Assembly: GCA_900095095.1 (NCBI GenBank)
Contig: FMBT01000439.1
Coordinates: forward strand, 43,086-107,085
Direction: 5' to 3'
Source: Fragilariopsis cylindrus CCMP1102
Taxonomy: Eukaryota; Bacillariophyta; Bacillariophyceae; Bacillariales; Bacillariaceae
DNA length: 64,000 nt
Shown here piece by piece: positions 43,576-54,609 of the stretch. A model generated the notes under the pieces. That model did no database searches and had not been told where the DNA came from. It saw only the letters and a list, made by a program, of their open reading frames with translations. Each line of letters begins with the position of its first letter. Position 1 is the first letter of the stretch. The position numbers were made by a program, and so were the translations under genes.

Positions 43576-43955
43576 ACAATTGCATTGTCTTGGTTTGCCT
43601 CCTGCATTAAGAACAAAAATTACAAAGTCTATTAAAAAAATAATTCAAACCCCTTTCTGTCTTGACATGGGGGCTATAAAGCAATAAATTAAAAAATATT
43701 TTGTACGGTATTGAATTATTGTAGTAATGATAATACAAAAAATAAATTTAACAAATGGATTCTACTATAAACGCATGTGACATAAAAATAGTTGTAAATA
43801 GTATCACGAACGAGATCTTGTTGTATCCAAAAATTCTGATCTCGGTTTTTCATTTTCTTTTTTTTGGTACGTGTGTATTTGTATGTGTTGTGAGGAGCCT
43901 GCTTCTTTCTTTCAAGATAACATTTCATTTCCTTTCATTTCATTTCATGATACTT
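43576..43955. other. Convergent spacer, RibD-like / GTPase
   Basis: 380 bp, AT-rich, with CATTT repeats near 43922-43950. No gene. Confidence 0.5.
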
Positions 43956-44713
43956 TTATTTTCCTTGGGCTGTTAACCATTCCACCACTTGTTCAATATT
44001 CGTACATTCTAAGGCACTTATTGGTAAGACCATCCAGGGTGTTTCCATGACATAATTTAATTGTAATTTATCAATTAATTCCGCCTCACCGACATGTGGT
44101 GACAAATCAATTTTATTAGCACAAATTAACATGGGAGTGGTTCCAATCGAACCATCATCGAGCAACTTATGTAATTCTTTTTTTGCCGTCGATAATTTTT
44201 GTGGTGCTGCTGCATCCACTACATATAACACCACATCACACCCTTTGGTGTATCGGCTCCATTCACTACGGTATTGTTCCTGTCCACCAATATCCCAACA
44301 TTTCATATTCACTTGACCTTTTTTAAATACTTTGACATTTAAACCAATGGTGGGTACTGTTTCAATGGCCTCACCATGTGCCAATACTGATAATAATGTT
44401 GTTTTTCCACTTTTGTTTTTTTAAAATTTGGTTCAGATTATTATGTTAGTTGAAATAGTACAGTAAAGAAATATCGAACGTAACGTTTATAGAAAACAAA
44501 ACAATAAAAATGAGATATATATTCTACAACTACCATTATTATCTCGTCTAAAACGATCATCATAATGAATGAATGATACTAACAATAATATCATATCATA
44601 AAATCATTATAACTTTAACGACGACCGACGTACCTATTTTCGAGACCAATGACAACGATATCAAGTTTCTTAGTCCAGAATACCTGTAATAATTTAGCTA
44701 GTACTGCTCCCAT
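43956..44713 (-). CDS. Arf/Arl-family small GTPase
   Basis: Two exons: 44713-44634 and 44409-43956, intron 44633-44410 (GTACGT ... AAAAG), 177 residues. MGAVL gives a myristoylatable Gly2. The junction falls inside the P-loop and yields GLENSGKTT. Other G motifs are VPTIGLNV (switch I Thr), WDIGGQEQYR (switch II), CANKIDL (Asn-Lys-x-Asp) and ISAL. Usual length for the family. It acts in membrane traffic by GTP-driven membrane binding. It cannot be assigned to a named Arl subgroup with confidence; the Glu-Asn in place of Asp-Ala before GKT is unusual. Confidence 0.88.
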
Positions 44714-45310
44714 GGTTGTTGATGTGATGTGATGTGATGTGTTTCTTCCTACTGTAATGTATGTATGATACTGTACTATAGTGTATTCAATATGGTTCTG
44801 TCGATTGATTCAATTCAATTCGATTGTTCAAAAAGAAGTCGTCTGTTCCGATTGTTGTACCGAATTGCTTCATTGTAAAAACGGCAGAGCAACGGTCCGA
44901 AAAGAATAGCGTTTATAACCGTAGTAGTTTTGACGGCTCGACAACTCAGCGCGACGACCATTTTTCAAATTTTTGAAAAATCGCAGTCCCGGATGAACCG
45001 TGACTCGATTGACTAGAATCGAACAGAAATCGGGAAAATGAAAATAATGTATGTAATACCAAATCAATCCGATCAATTCAATCAAATCAAACAACTAACA
45101 CAACATCCTTCTCAACCATCAAAGGTCGAAGTCTTGCTCAAGACAGCATCGTTTCACTGTTGCTTTCTTCAACGAGAACGTATTGATTGATCTACTAAAT
45201 ACCGTACATCAAATCACAGGTAGGATTTACTAAGCAGTGGTGCCGACGAAACTAGGAAGGACTACTTTTGTGGTGTTACACGTAGTACAGTACGCAGCCA
45301 CGCAACACAG
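44714..45310. promoter_or_regulatory. Divergent upstream region, GTPase / PDE12-like
   Basis: 600 bp between outward-pointing genes. It holds a GATGT tandem run at about 44725-44745 and a hairpin at 44960-44981 (10-bp stems, 2-nt loop). No gene. Confidence 0.4.
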
Positions 45311-48300
45311 ATGAAAGTATTGATACATTTTCATCATTTCTTACACATTATATCTTTCAACACGTTATCGTCAACAACGACTACTACGGCATTTTTGACA
45401 TTTTCACCATCACCATCAACACTATTACTGCGACATCATTATCATCATCGTTCCTTATTCTCGTACTCAACAGCAGCGTCAACAAAAAAAACCAGAACCG
45501 TATTAAGACTGATGTCTTTCACAACGACCTCCTCTCCTTCCTCGAAGAAAAAGAACGAAACCAAGAACAAGAACAAGAACATTAATAATCTTCTTACCGT
45601 GTTATCACTGCCAAAAAAATGGCAAGATTTTGAGTCAAAAAAGGATGATACATATCGTATAGATCCTCGTCGTATTTTTGGTGGTGAAGACGGCAACAAC
45701 GACAACAACAAATACAAGCAATATGCCATCATCAACAACAACAACAACAACGATGGTAATGATAACGATATGAAAAACGACGATGATGACGACACATCAA
45801 CATTAGCACCAGCACCAGCATCAACACCAACACCAACGCCAACATCATGGAGTTATGATACAATTATTGATATGAAAAAATATGATTCAAATGATTTGAT
45901 TGTATCATTCGATCTTGATCTTTATATGGAAGAAAATCATAAGAAAATAGAACAGGAGGAGGAGGTAGAAGAAGAAGAAAAGAAGATGATGAAGAAGAAG
46001 AAGAAACAACTTCATCATGTTCATGTTCATTTAAATCGAGATGCGACAGAAAATGCTGATCGTGCCTATAAGAGACTAGAAATTTCAATTATGAAAAAGA
46101 TTACTACTTTAAAGAGCAAAAGTAAGAAGAATAAGAGCAGGAAAAAACAACAAAAAATCAATTATGATGGGAGGTCGTCGTCGTCGTTGTGTACTACACG
46201 ATTATTTACAAGTACTACAAGTACTACAAGTACGACGACAACGATAACGACGACGAAGAATGATACCACTACCACTGCTATTGCTTCTACCAATAACACC
46301 ATAACCACCAACATTAATAGACGACCAATCCATATCGATGAATTATCTACAGTCGAATTGTCTAAAAAAATAGAATCGTTATTATTGCATTGCAATTCAC
46401 AGGAACAGGAGGATTCTACGACGACGACAACTAACACAACTACAACAACATCATCATCATCTGTAGGACTTGAATTGTCGATACCGTCCTTATCAGACGA
46501 CGCTGTTGCTGACGCTGGTGCTGATGCTGATGCTGACAAAAAAGGGAGAAGTAATAATGACAACGATGGTACACATCATAAAGATAATAATATGAAATTG
46601 TCACCCAACAGCAACAACAATAATAACAATAATATAACAAATTTTCAATTTAATGTTTTATCGAATCCACCGGTAATACTCGCTACGCATATGTTTGAAT
46701 CATTCCAGAGTAAGTTATTTGTTGGAATTCCGATTGTTATCCAAACAACGTTATTGCATGCTACAAGAGCAGAAGTATCATGGTTTGTGGGGAAAAGCAA
46801 TAATAATGGTAGTGGTCATAAATACGACAACAATATTGGTACGAATAAAGAAGAGGAGGATAAAGGAGAAGAAGAACAAGAAGAATTTGAATTGGTACTT
46901 CATGATAGTCATTCATTTGTTCCGCAATCACATCATATCGGAAAAACATTATATGTTGTTATTCGTCCTGTTAGGGATGGATATCATTCTGATCATGACA
47001 GTAGCAGTAGCAGTAGTAGTAGTAGTAACAAATGCTTCAAAGAGGCATTCAAATTTGAAAATTTGATAGAAACACTTCCATTTATGCCAATTGTGAGTCC
47101 ACTCCGAGATGAATTTACTGCTGCGAAACAATCATCATCATCATCGTCGTCGTCATCTTCTTCTTTTTCGACAATACGTATGTGTACATACAATATATTA
47201 GCTGATCTATACGTGTCACGACAATTAGATGATGGTGCAACAACGTATCCACACGTAAAGAATTACGATCACATTAAAAAGAATAGACGAATTCCGATGA
47301 TTGTTGGTGAATTATTAGCATATAGATCGGATATTATATGTCTTCAGGAGGTCGATGGTTCAGTATATGATACGTACTTAGAACCTGTACTTCAATCCAT
47401 GGGATATGATGGATATTATTCCAATAAAGCATCATCTCAACGAGAGGGATGTGCAATGTTCTGGTTAAGAGATATGTTTGATCTCGATAAGGCAGAGGTT
47501 TTCAATGTATCGGATTTGTTCCAATCAGATATTGATAATAATGATATTCACGACAGCGACGATGAAAAGCAGAATAATGCAACAACAAACAATATTGTCG
47601 AAGACGATAATAATCCCGAGAAAGGAACAAATGTTGATCCTGTGTTGTCCCAAACAAGATGGGATTCAATGAAAGATATCAACCTCCTATTAGAATCTCA
47701 TAATGAATTACGAAGAGTGGTAATCGAAAAACTTGGTCAAGTAGTTCAAATTGCAACACTCAAACTCAAAAATCCAATAAAAGGACAACAACCGAATTTC
47801 ATGATCGTTGCGAATACGCATCTATTTTATCATCCCTTAGCAGATCATATTCGAGCTATGCAAGTGTACGTTGTTTTAAAGAAAATTGATGAGGTTCGTC
47901 GTCGTCGTCATCATTCATGCAGTAACAACAGCTGTCTGGAAGAAGAAGAATATTCGTATCCTTTCATGTTTTGTGGGGACTTAAACAGCGATCCATTGTC
48001 CGGTGCTTCACAGTTAATCTATACCAGATCTCTTGCATCGGATCAATACGACTGCTGGAAGTATCTCTATAAATATCAATGGGACTGGGACGGGAGTCAT
48101 GATGAAGATGCAATGATTACTGAGCATGACGAATCTAAGTACAGGAATAATGACACCGCTGTTGGTATAATTGAGAGAAATGACGAAACGATGAGGCAAG
48201 ACAAGATAATATCAATACCGACAGAATCAAAACCATTATCTACTGCATGCACTACTGGTCGATCTCCTCTTCCTCCTTTTATTCAGTTGCCAGGTTCTTT

Positions 48301-48664
48301 TCCTATCCTACAGTCAGGTTGTAAAGAAATGCCGAAGTTTACAAATTACGCTCCTGGTTTCGTTGATACTTTGGATTATGTTTTTGGTAGTCAAGCTTCG
48401 AAGAATGAAAGATTTGGATTCCAACCAAAAAGATCTGCTCCAATGCCATCGATTAAGGATGTTGAACCGTTCTTTGCTATGGTAAGTAAAAATGAAATAG
48501 TAATAATGCCTTGATGATTAAAATGTCTAGCTCAATTTTGTACAATACGTACCTTGTGTATTTTGCGAATTATTGTTCTCCATCTATCATCTATGCAGCC
48601 AAACGAGGTCATGCCAAGTGACCATGTATCTATTGTCTGTGACTTTGAATGGTGTCGGTATTAA
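45311..48664 (+). CDS. PDE12-like 2'-5'/poly(A) phosphodiesterase (EEP fold)
   Basis: Exon 1 is 45311-48481 with donor GTAAGT; exon 2 is 48599-48664 after ATGCAG (1,078 residues). The first ~30 residues are hydrophobic with TTTTAFLTF, so plastid or mitochondrial import is possible. A very long Ser/Thr/Asn/Asp-rich region follows (~50-560) with folded patches near 180-270 and 440-600. The catalytic EEP domain begins near 618: CTYNILAD, ICLQEVDG, EGCAMF, VANTHLFYHP, CGDLNSDP and, in exon 2, PSDHVSIVCDFEW. All expected catalytic residues (Asn, Glu, Asp-x-Asn, Asp-His) are present. In animals PDE12 degrades 2'-5' oligoadenylate and mitochondrial poly(A). The second exon was found by splice phase and is needed for the active-site His. 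Confidence 0.85.
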
Positions 48665-49609
48665 AGATAGACCTTAAGACTTATCGTAAAATTACAAAAT
48701 CTTTTATAGCAGCAATATTATTCCACTATAGAGTAGCACTATGATTTCTATTTCTATTTTTTTCTTTTTCAAACGACAGGTGACGGGAACTAAAAATAGT
48801 TACAAGATAATCACGACAACAACCAACTAACCAACCAACCAACCAACCAAGCAGCCAACCTCGAGAATAATAAACTCGATCACTTTATCTATCTGAATAA
48901 CAATCAATTGTCAGTCTATCGTGAACACATACCATTATCATAACTGACTCTATTCGATCGCATTGTTGTTTCTGCACTACAGGTGGTCCTTTCTTCTTTG
49001 CTGATTAATTTGTGTGAGCGATGACATTTTGTAAGACATTCTACATCTTGAAATTGTTTGAATACTTCGTTGTCGTCAACGACGGCTCGAAGACAAGACA
49101 AATGAGGAGGGGGTAATGACGACGACGAAGGCTACGGCGAAGTTGAGGGGGGTAACGATGTTGTGTTGATGATGTTGTCATTCGAGACACGCTTTCGTAG
49201 CATCCAATTTCTCACAACAAATGCACGTGTGTAGTGAGGGAATCAGCTCCGCCTCTCGATTTAAATTCACTCGATAAATTTGATTTGTCTATTACAGTTG
49301 CGTGTACACAAGTGAAAACCTAAAAGAAGAATTTTCTTGCTTCGATTTTTCGATTTTGAGAATGACATGTGCAGTCACGATTAATGCAGTCCCACATGAT
49401 TTCCGTTGAAAAAGTGACTGACTCATGACTCACTCTAAAATATATTGCAGCTGTAAGTACGGAACGGTTAGCAGATTTCAAAAGACGCTAATTCATTCGG
49501 TTGATTCACATATTATTCATTAATACTTCGTAATAGGATACCGGTATTATACTTCGAAGCAAATTAGTGAAGCTCGGGCAAAGTTAAAAATATTCAGACA
49601 TAGCAAACC
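48665..49609. other. Spacer before MsrA
   Basis: 945 bp. A CCAA tandem repeat lies near 48824-48849. A minus-strand open frame at about 49101-48916 is Cys-rich (CLTKCHRSH) and ends in a GTATGT donor, so it could be an exon, but no partner exon or start is secure. Confidence 0.35.
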
Positions 49610-50404
49610 ATGAATTCAATCATAATCCTCTTAGTATCTATATTGGTACTTCTCGGTTCAACTGCTGTTGCGGCATTCACGTCAGGTACTGTATCTCGAT
49701 TGTTATCGCCATCATCAGCCTCAAAATCGTCAGTTGCGTCATCTTCATTATTACGTGCTGTGAAGGAAGCATCATTCGGAATGGGTTGTTTCTGGGAACC
49801 AGCAGAATCGATGTTAAAGGTTGATGGTATAATTGATACCGTTAGTGGATATACAGGAAATAAACGATTCGATGATGATAAGAAAAAAACAGTTCCTTCT
49901 TATGAAAATGTTTGTTACGGACAAGATTGGGTTGAAGGTGTACAAGTTACATATGATGATAGTGTTATAAGTTATGGTGAATTGTTAAATGTATTCTTTG
50001 ATAAACAAAAACCAGCACCACAATCAAGACAATATTCATCAATAATATTTCCATATGATGAGGAACAATACGACGTGGCATCAACGTGGTCGGAACAAAA
50101 TAAAGAAATTAATTATCAACGTGAATCAGATGGATTTAAAGCTGAATGGACATCTATAGAATATCCACGTACAAAATTTTATGCAGCAGAAGGATATCAT
50201 CAAGGATATTGGCAAAAACAACGTCCAAGATTTGCATTAATTTTTGTACTGTTAGCAATTGCATCTGGTATAGTAGATCCAATATTTTCAAATAATGAGA
50301 GTTTACTAGAAACAATTAAGAATGTTGCGAATGGTTCAACTGTTGCTATTGGACTTGCAATTACATTAGAACGATTCTTTGATTCGAAAGTTGTAGAGCT
50401 TTAA
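49610..50404 (+). CDS. msrA: Peptide methionine sulfoxide reductase A, organelle-targeted, with C-terminal membrane segment
   Basis: 264 residues, single exon. Residues 1-22 are a signal peptide ending VAAFTSG, matching the diatom ASAF-type junction for plastid import. The catalytic block GMGCFWEPAE holds the active Cys with the GCFW signature, followed by VSGYTGNKRF, PSYENVCYGQDWVEGVQVTYD and an AEGYHQGYW end. It reduces (S)-methionine sulfoxide in proteins. Unlike typical MsrA, the end carries ~55 extra residues with a hydrophobic helix (FALIFVLLAIASGIV), so the enzyme may be membrane-held. No resolving Cys is seen in the tail. Confidence 0.88.
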   Translation: MNSIIILLVSILVLLGSTAVAAFTSGTVSRLLSPSSASKSSVASSSLLRAVKEASFGMGCFWEPAESMLKVDGIIDTVSGYTGNKRFDDDKKKTVPSYENVCYGQDWVEGVQVTYDDSVISYGELLNVFFDKQKPAPQSRQYSSIIFPYDEEQYDVASTWSEQNKEINYQRESDGFKAEWTSIEYPRTKFYAAEGYHQGYWQKQRPRFALIFVLLAIASGIVDPIFSNNESLLETIKNVANGSTVAIGLAITLERFFDSKVVEL

Positions 50405-51192
50405 AAACTAAGACTGACTTTACCCTTACTTGTGTTGCAGTACTACTAGGCTAGTATAATATTATAAGTACTATTATTAAATGTTACACAGATATTGCGC
50501 CGGATATAATTAATAGCAGTATATTCAAATCCAGCATTTATATCATAAGTAATACCCTTAGATCAGTTATATACAGTACTAGCTAGATAACCGCATTTGT
50601 TTACTGTCTTTTCAAAATCAAGTATACTGCACATAATGTACAAGAGTACACCTCAAAATAGTTGCATGGTGCATGAAACATCGTAACATTTACCAGGTAG
50701 TATAGAAAAGTCGCATATTGCTTCCAATACATGATACTTGTGAACCTTAGGTACTGTAGAAGCCGAAATACAACATCGCTCAACGTAGGCAGGTACGTTA
50801 CAATTCACCCACCTGATTCCTCTAATTCAGGAGAGGGATCGTTGATGTTAAGATTATACCGCGATTTATTAACGAAACATACATACATTTATTGGGTTTT
50901 TGAGGACGACGGCAAGTATTGTACAATATCCAGTTAATTTTAGAGATAAAATAGTGAAGTATATATGATGCAAAAGTAGTAGGAGTGTGTGTATAATGTA
51001 CACGGAAAAGAATAATAGAGAATTCGACCGAATTGGAAATAATAATGAATCTATTATATAATATTAATGGAGACACACATCAGCTAGCTAGCTAGCGTAG
51101 CGGTGTCAAGTCACATTAAATTAGTTTGGTTGTTGTCTATGATATAACTACAGTAGCCGAGACAAAAAAAGACAAGATAGAGTAACATCTAT
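50405..51192. other. Convergent spacer, MsrA / light-harvesting gene
   Basis: About 790 bp of AT-rich sequence between 3' ends. No supported gene or RNA. Confidence 0.5.
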
Positions 51193-52088
51193 CTATGGAT
51201 GCCAAGTTGGAAGTGCTCCAGGGATCGCTTCATTCGAAACCCATGCAGCGATTGTCATCCTTTGAATTTAAATTTAAATATGAATATGCATGAATTGTTA
51301 CACAAGAAAAAAAGAGGGAGGTAAATCAAAAGAAAGAAAGGATGGAACGTGTGAGTGACTGAAAAAGTCAAAAAGAGAAAAATAGAGAGAATTATCGAAT
51401 ACCAAATATGAATGAATATATTATTTATAACATAACTAACTAAAACTTACATTGCAACACGTCCATTTTTGATTTCTTTCATACGTAGACTTTCGAAATC
51501 TTTACCAGCAATACCACCTTCTTTCTTTGTAAATCCTAATGGATCGTATCCGTAATCACCAGGAATCATCTCACCACTTCCCTCTTGTGCCCATTGTCGA
51601 TCGTAGGCGATACATTCAAACCATCCGGCCACTAAAAAGATTTGAAACCAACCTTGTGCCGGTACCATATTAATAGCATCCAGTGGTGCAGCCTGGGCGA
51701 TATCCGCAAATGTGGTACCGGTGGTGGAACTAAGTAACCAATTATCCGCCGATTCCGGATGAAAGCCATTCGATCCGGATGGGCCTAAGTACAAGGGAAA
51801 ATGGACACCCAGTTTTTGTACCCAAAATCCAATAGTTGCTACCATAGCAACACGTCCATGTTTCAGTTCCGCATTTTGAAACCATTTCACACCCTCCGGT
51901 CCAGCATCCTGTAAGATTAGTTTTCCAAGTGGTGGACATTTATTTCCAGTTTCGATACTAATACCAAATGCATCATCGACTGCTGCATTCAGAGGTGCTA
52001 CACTTCTGACAGCAGAATTCCTCGTTGTGGTAGGAGCAAAGGCAGAAGCCGATGCAAGACAAAGTGATAATGCGGCAATAGTCTTCAT
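51193..52088 (-). CDS. Fucoxanthin-chlorophyll a/c-binding (light-harvesting) protein
   Basis: Exon 1 is 52088-51451 (donor GTAAGT) and exon 2 is 51259-51193 (acceptor AAAG); the 191-nt intron splits a Met codon, giving 234 residues. The N-terminus MKTIAALSLCLASASAFAP is a textbook diatom plastid presequence with the ASAFAP cut site. Helix 1 carries WFQNAELKHGRVAM, helix 3 MKEIKNGRVAM, the paired chlorophyll-ligand motifs of the LHC fold, and the middle helix follows GWFQIFLVAGWFE. It binds fucoxanthin and chlorophylls in thylakoid antennae. The subfamily (Lhcf, Lhcr or Lhcq type) is not decided. The last exon supplies the end of helix 3 and the C-terminus IPGALPTWHP. Confidence 0.93.
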
Positions 52089-52675
52089 GGTGAGTGTATG
52101 TAATTGAATAGAGTGATGTACAGCTGTATCTAAGTTGTCTTGAGTTTCGATAACAAGAGAGAGTGCTAATAGACTAGATGGATCAAGAGGAAGTTGGCTG
52201 AAACGCCATCATCTCTTCATTGCTGTTTGTCTTGGCATGCAGGCATCATCACGTACTTTTCCATTGTTTCTTCAGCTTTGTGTGTCTCGTAAGATACGCA
52301 CAACCAAGTTCAATCTATTTTAATCCCGTAAAGTACGGAGTCATGAGTACGAGGCAAACGCGAATATGAACTTTTTCGCGCGCTTTATCGTCTGTCTGCA
52401 ATCAGCTTTAGATGATACAGTAAAGGAAGAGCATGCAAGATTTAACAAAAGGAATTTTATTGCTGCCAACGATTTTCGACAGTCGACCATGGTGGGTGAT
52501 ATATATATTTTACATGCAAAATCCTTACCAGTATAAATTATATTTCATTTATTCATTGTCTGAACGACCTCAGTAATAGCTTTTCTGAAATCAACATTCG
52601 CAAACGGTCGTAAACGCAAACCCTAAAACAACAACAACAACAACAACAGAAAACGTCTCTAAAAATTAAATCATT
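52089..52675. promoter_or_regulatory. Divergent upstream region, light-harvesting gene / TFIIS
   Basis: 590 bp between outward genes. TATAAATTATATT at about 52534 is a possible TATA region for TFIIS; no clear light-responsive element could be named. A (CAA)n run at about 52628-52649 lies in the TFIIS leader. Confidence 0.4.
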
Positions 52676-53887
52676 ATGGCGACGATTAAGAAAATTGAAT
52701 TGATAAAACAATCCATGTCAAAAAAGGTGGCATCTGGTGTAGAAATACTTTCCGATGATGATATTGAAACATTAAAGGATATGTTACAACAACTTGAATC
52801 GTTTGATGTGAATCTGGAAATACTTACTAAAACTTTAATCGGAACGATTGTATCAAAATTTAAAAAGCATGAAATAATTGGTCCAACCGCTAAAGCACTC
52901 GTTAAAAAATGGAAATCAATAGCAAAAGGTGAAGTGACCAACAACAACAGCAACAACAAAGGAGAAGAGGAAGAACAGAAACCTGCAGCATCCGCAGCGA
53001 AGACAGCAGTAGCAGTAGCAGCAGCTGTAAAACCTAAACGAAGAAATAGTACGAATGCAGCAACAGCAGAAATGCGTGAACAATGGTTTTCATTACAACC
53101 CTATCGTCAGACTACGTGTCAAAAATTACATGATATATTAATAAACACAAAAACGAGTCTAATCAAACAGGGCATTAATCCAGATGCTATTGATCATTTA
53201 GTGGTGGAACGTGCCACTGATGTGGAACAATCCATACAAGCTAAATTTTTATCCAATAAAACAGAGTATTTATCAAAGGCACGATCCTTATGTTTTAATA
53301 TTAAAAAAAATTCCTCATTGGCCTGTCAAATTATATTAGGACAAATCCCATCAAAGAAATTAGTAGATTTGTCCAGTGAAGAATTAGTTAATGATAAAAA
53401 ACGGAAAGAAATTGAAGAACGTAAAAAGCAAGTGATGGATTCTAATTTATTAGATTGGGATACACAAAATGAAGATAAAATTAATGAAATGTGTGGTATT
53501 ACAGGTGATTTACTGAATGCTAGTTTATTTACATGGTACGTTGAAACAGTTACGTCTCTTGAATTGTGCTCCTTTTTCCTTGTTGTTGTTGTTGTTGTTG
53601 TTGACTATACTGATTAAATCGAAGACGATTTGAGTTTCGAGTTTTCGAGTATTCTTTTTTTTTTGTCATAACGAAAAATATACGCAACAAATAGAATACT
53701 CACCTTTATTATCATCCATTGTTTGCAATCATTTTGTTTTCGTTATATTTTTTCTGGGTGTAATAACAGTGGCCGATGCAAATCTACAAAAACTACTAGT
53801 ACACAAAAGCAAACACGATCGGCCGATGAACCGATGACAGTTTTTGTTTTATGTCTTGCTTGTAACAATCGTTGGAAGTTTTCATAG
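52676..53887 (+). CDS. Transcription elongation factor TFIIS
   Basis: Exon 1 is 52676-53535 and exon 2 is 53770-53887, with donor GTACGT and acceptor AACAG splitting a Cys codon; 325 residues. The N-terminal helical LW-type domain (~15-95) reads [18 protein letters not shown] and [10 protein letters not shown]. The Asn/Glu/Ala linker is followed by the central Pol II-binding domain (~125-270: REQWFSLQ..., [22 protein letters not shown]). Exon 2 gives the zinc ribbon with CGRCKS ... RSADEPMT ... [11 protein letters not shown], including the Asp-Glu pair that enters the Pol II active site to trigger RNA cleavage. Complete and typical. The ribbon is lost if intron retention is assumed, so the spliced model is preferred. 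Confidence 0.93.
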
Positions 53888-54609
53888 TGACTTGAAAAAG
53901 AGGAAAACAATTGTAATTACTCTAAGTAAAAAAAGAAAAAGAATAGAAGAAATCAATAATTCATCGTAGCACTGAAATAAATAATGGGACTGTATATTGT
54001 ACGAGCGAGGGAAAGACAGGGTTGTTTGCATTACCGAAAATAAAAAGAGTTATATAAAAAGAATGATAACACTTTCATAATCCGCTCATACACGTTAATA
54101 TTGAATATGCGTGCTCAGGGATACACCTTAAACTTGAGGGCGGGACAATCTTAACTAAGATAAGGGAAAGAATTTTTAATATTAAAATCTGCAGATTTTA
54201 CATGCTTAACTGAAAAATAGAATACCACGTGACTTGAAAATACAGGATGATGGGTCAAATTTGTGCTTGCCTTCATGATGCAATTCCATCCAAGAATGGC
54301 TACCTTTTTTGTATCTTGTCTTGATGTATGTAGGTGCGCTGTGTATTGAAAGTGCTTGAGCTTGGGCTACTAATATTTTGAATTCTATTACAATCAGTAC
54401 GAAACCTATCATCTATGACTGTAGATAGTAGCTACCGTAAGCAGGTGTAGTGTAGTTTGATTTAAACTAAGCGCGCCCGCACTCCCCGCGCCCCCTTTTT
54501 ACTGAATTTTGTGCCTTCAACTTCTTTTTTTGTAAATTCATCTCCATCACAAAAGATTGTATTATTCATCTCTTTCTTATTCTACCTGCCCTTGTTTTCT
54601 TCGTCCGCC
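53888..54609. other. Spacer before the F-box-like gene
   Basis: 720 bp, AT-rich, no supported gene. Confidence 0.5.
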
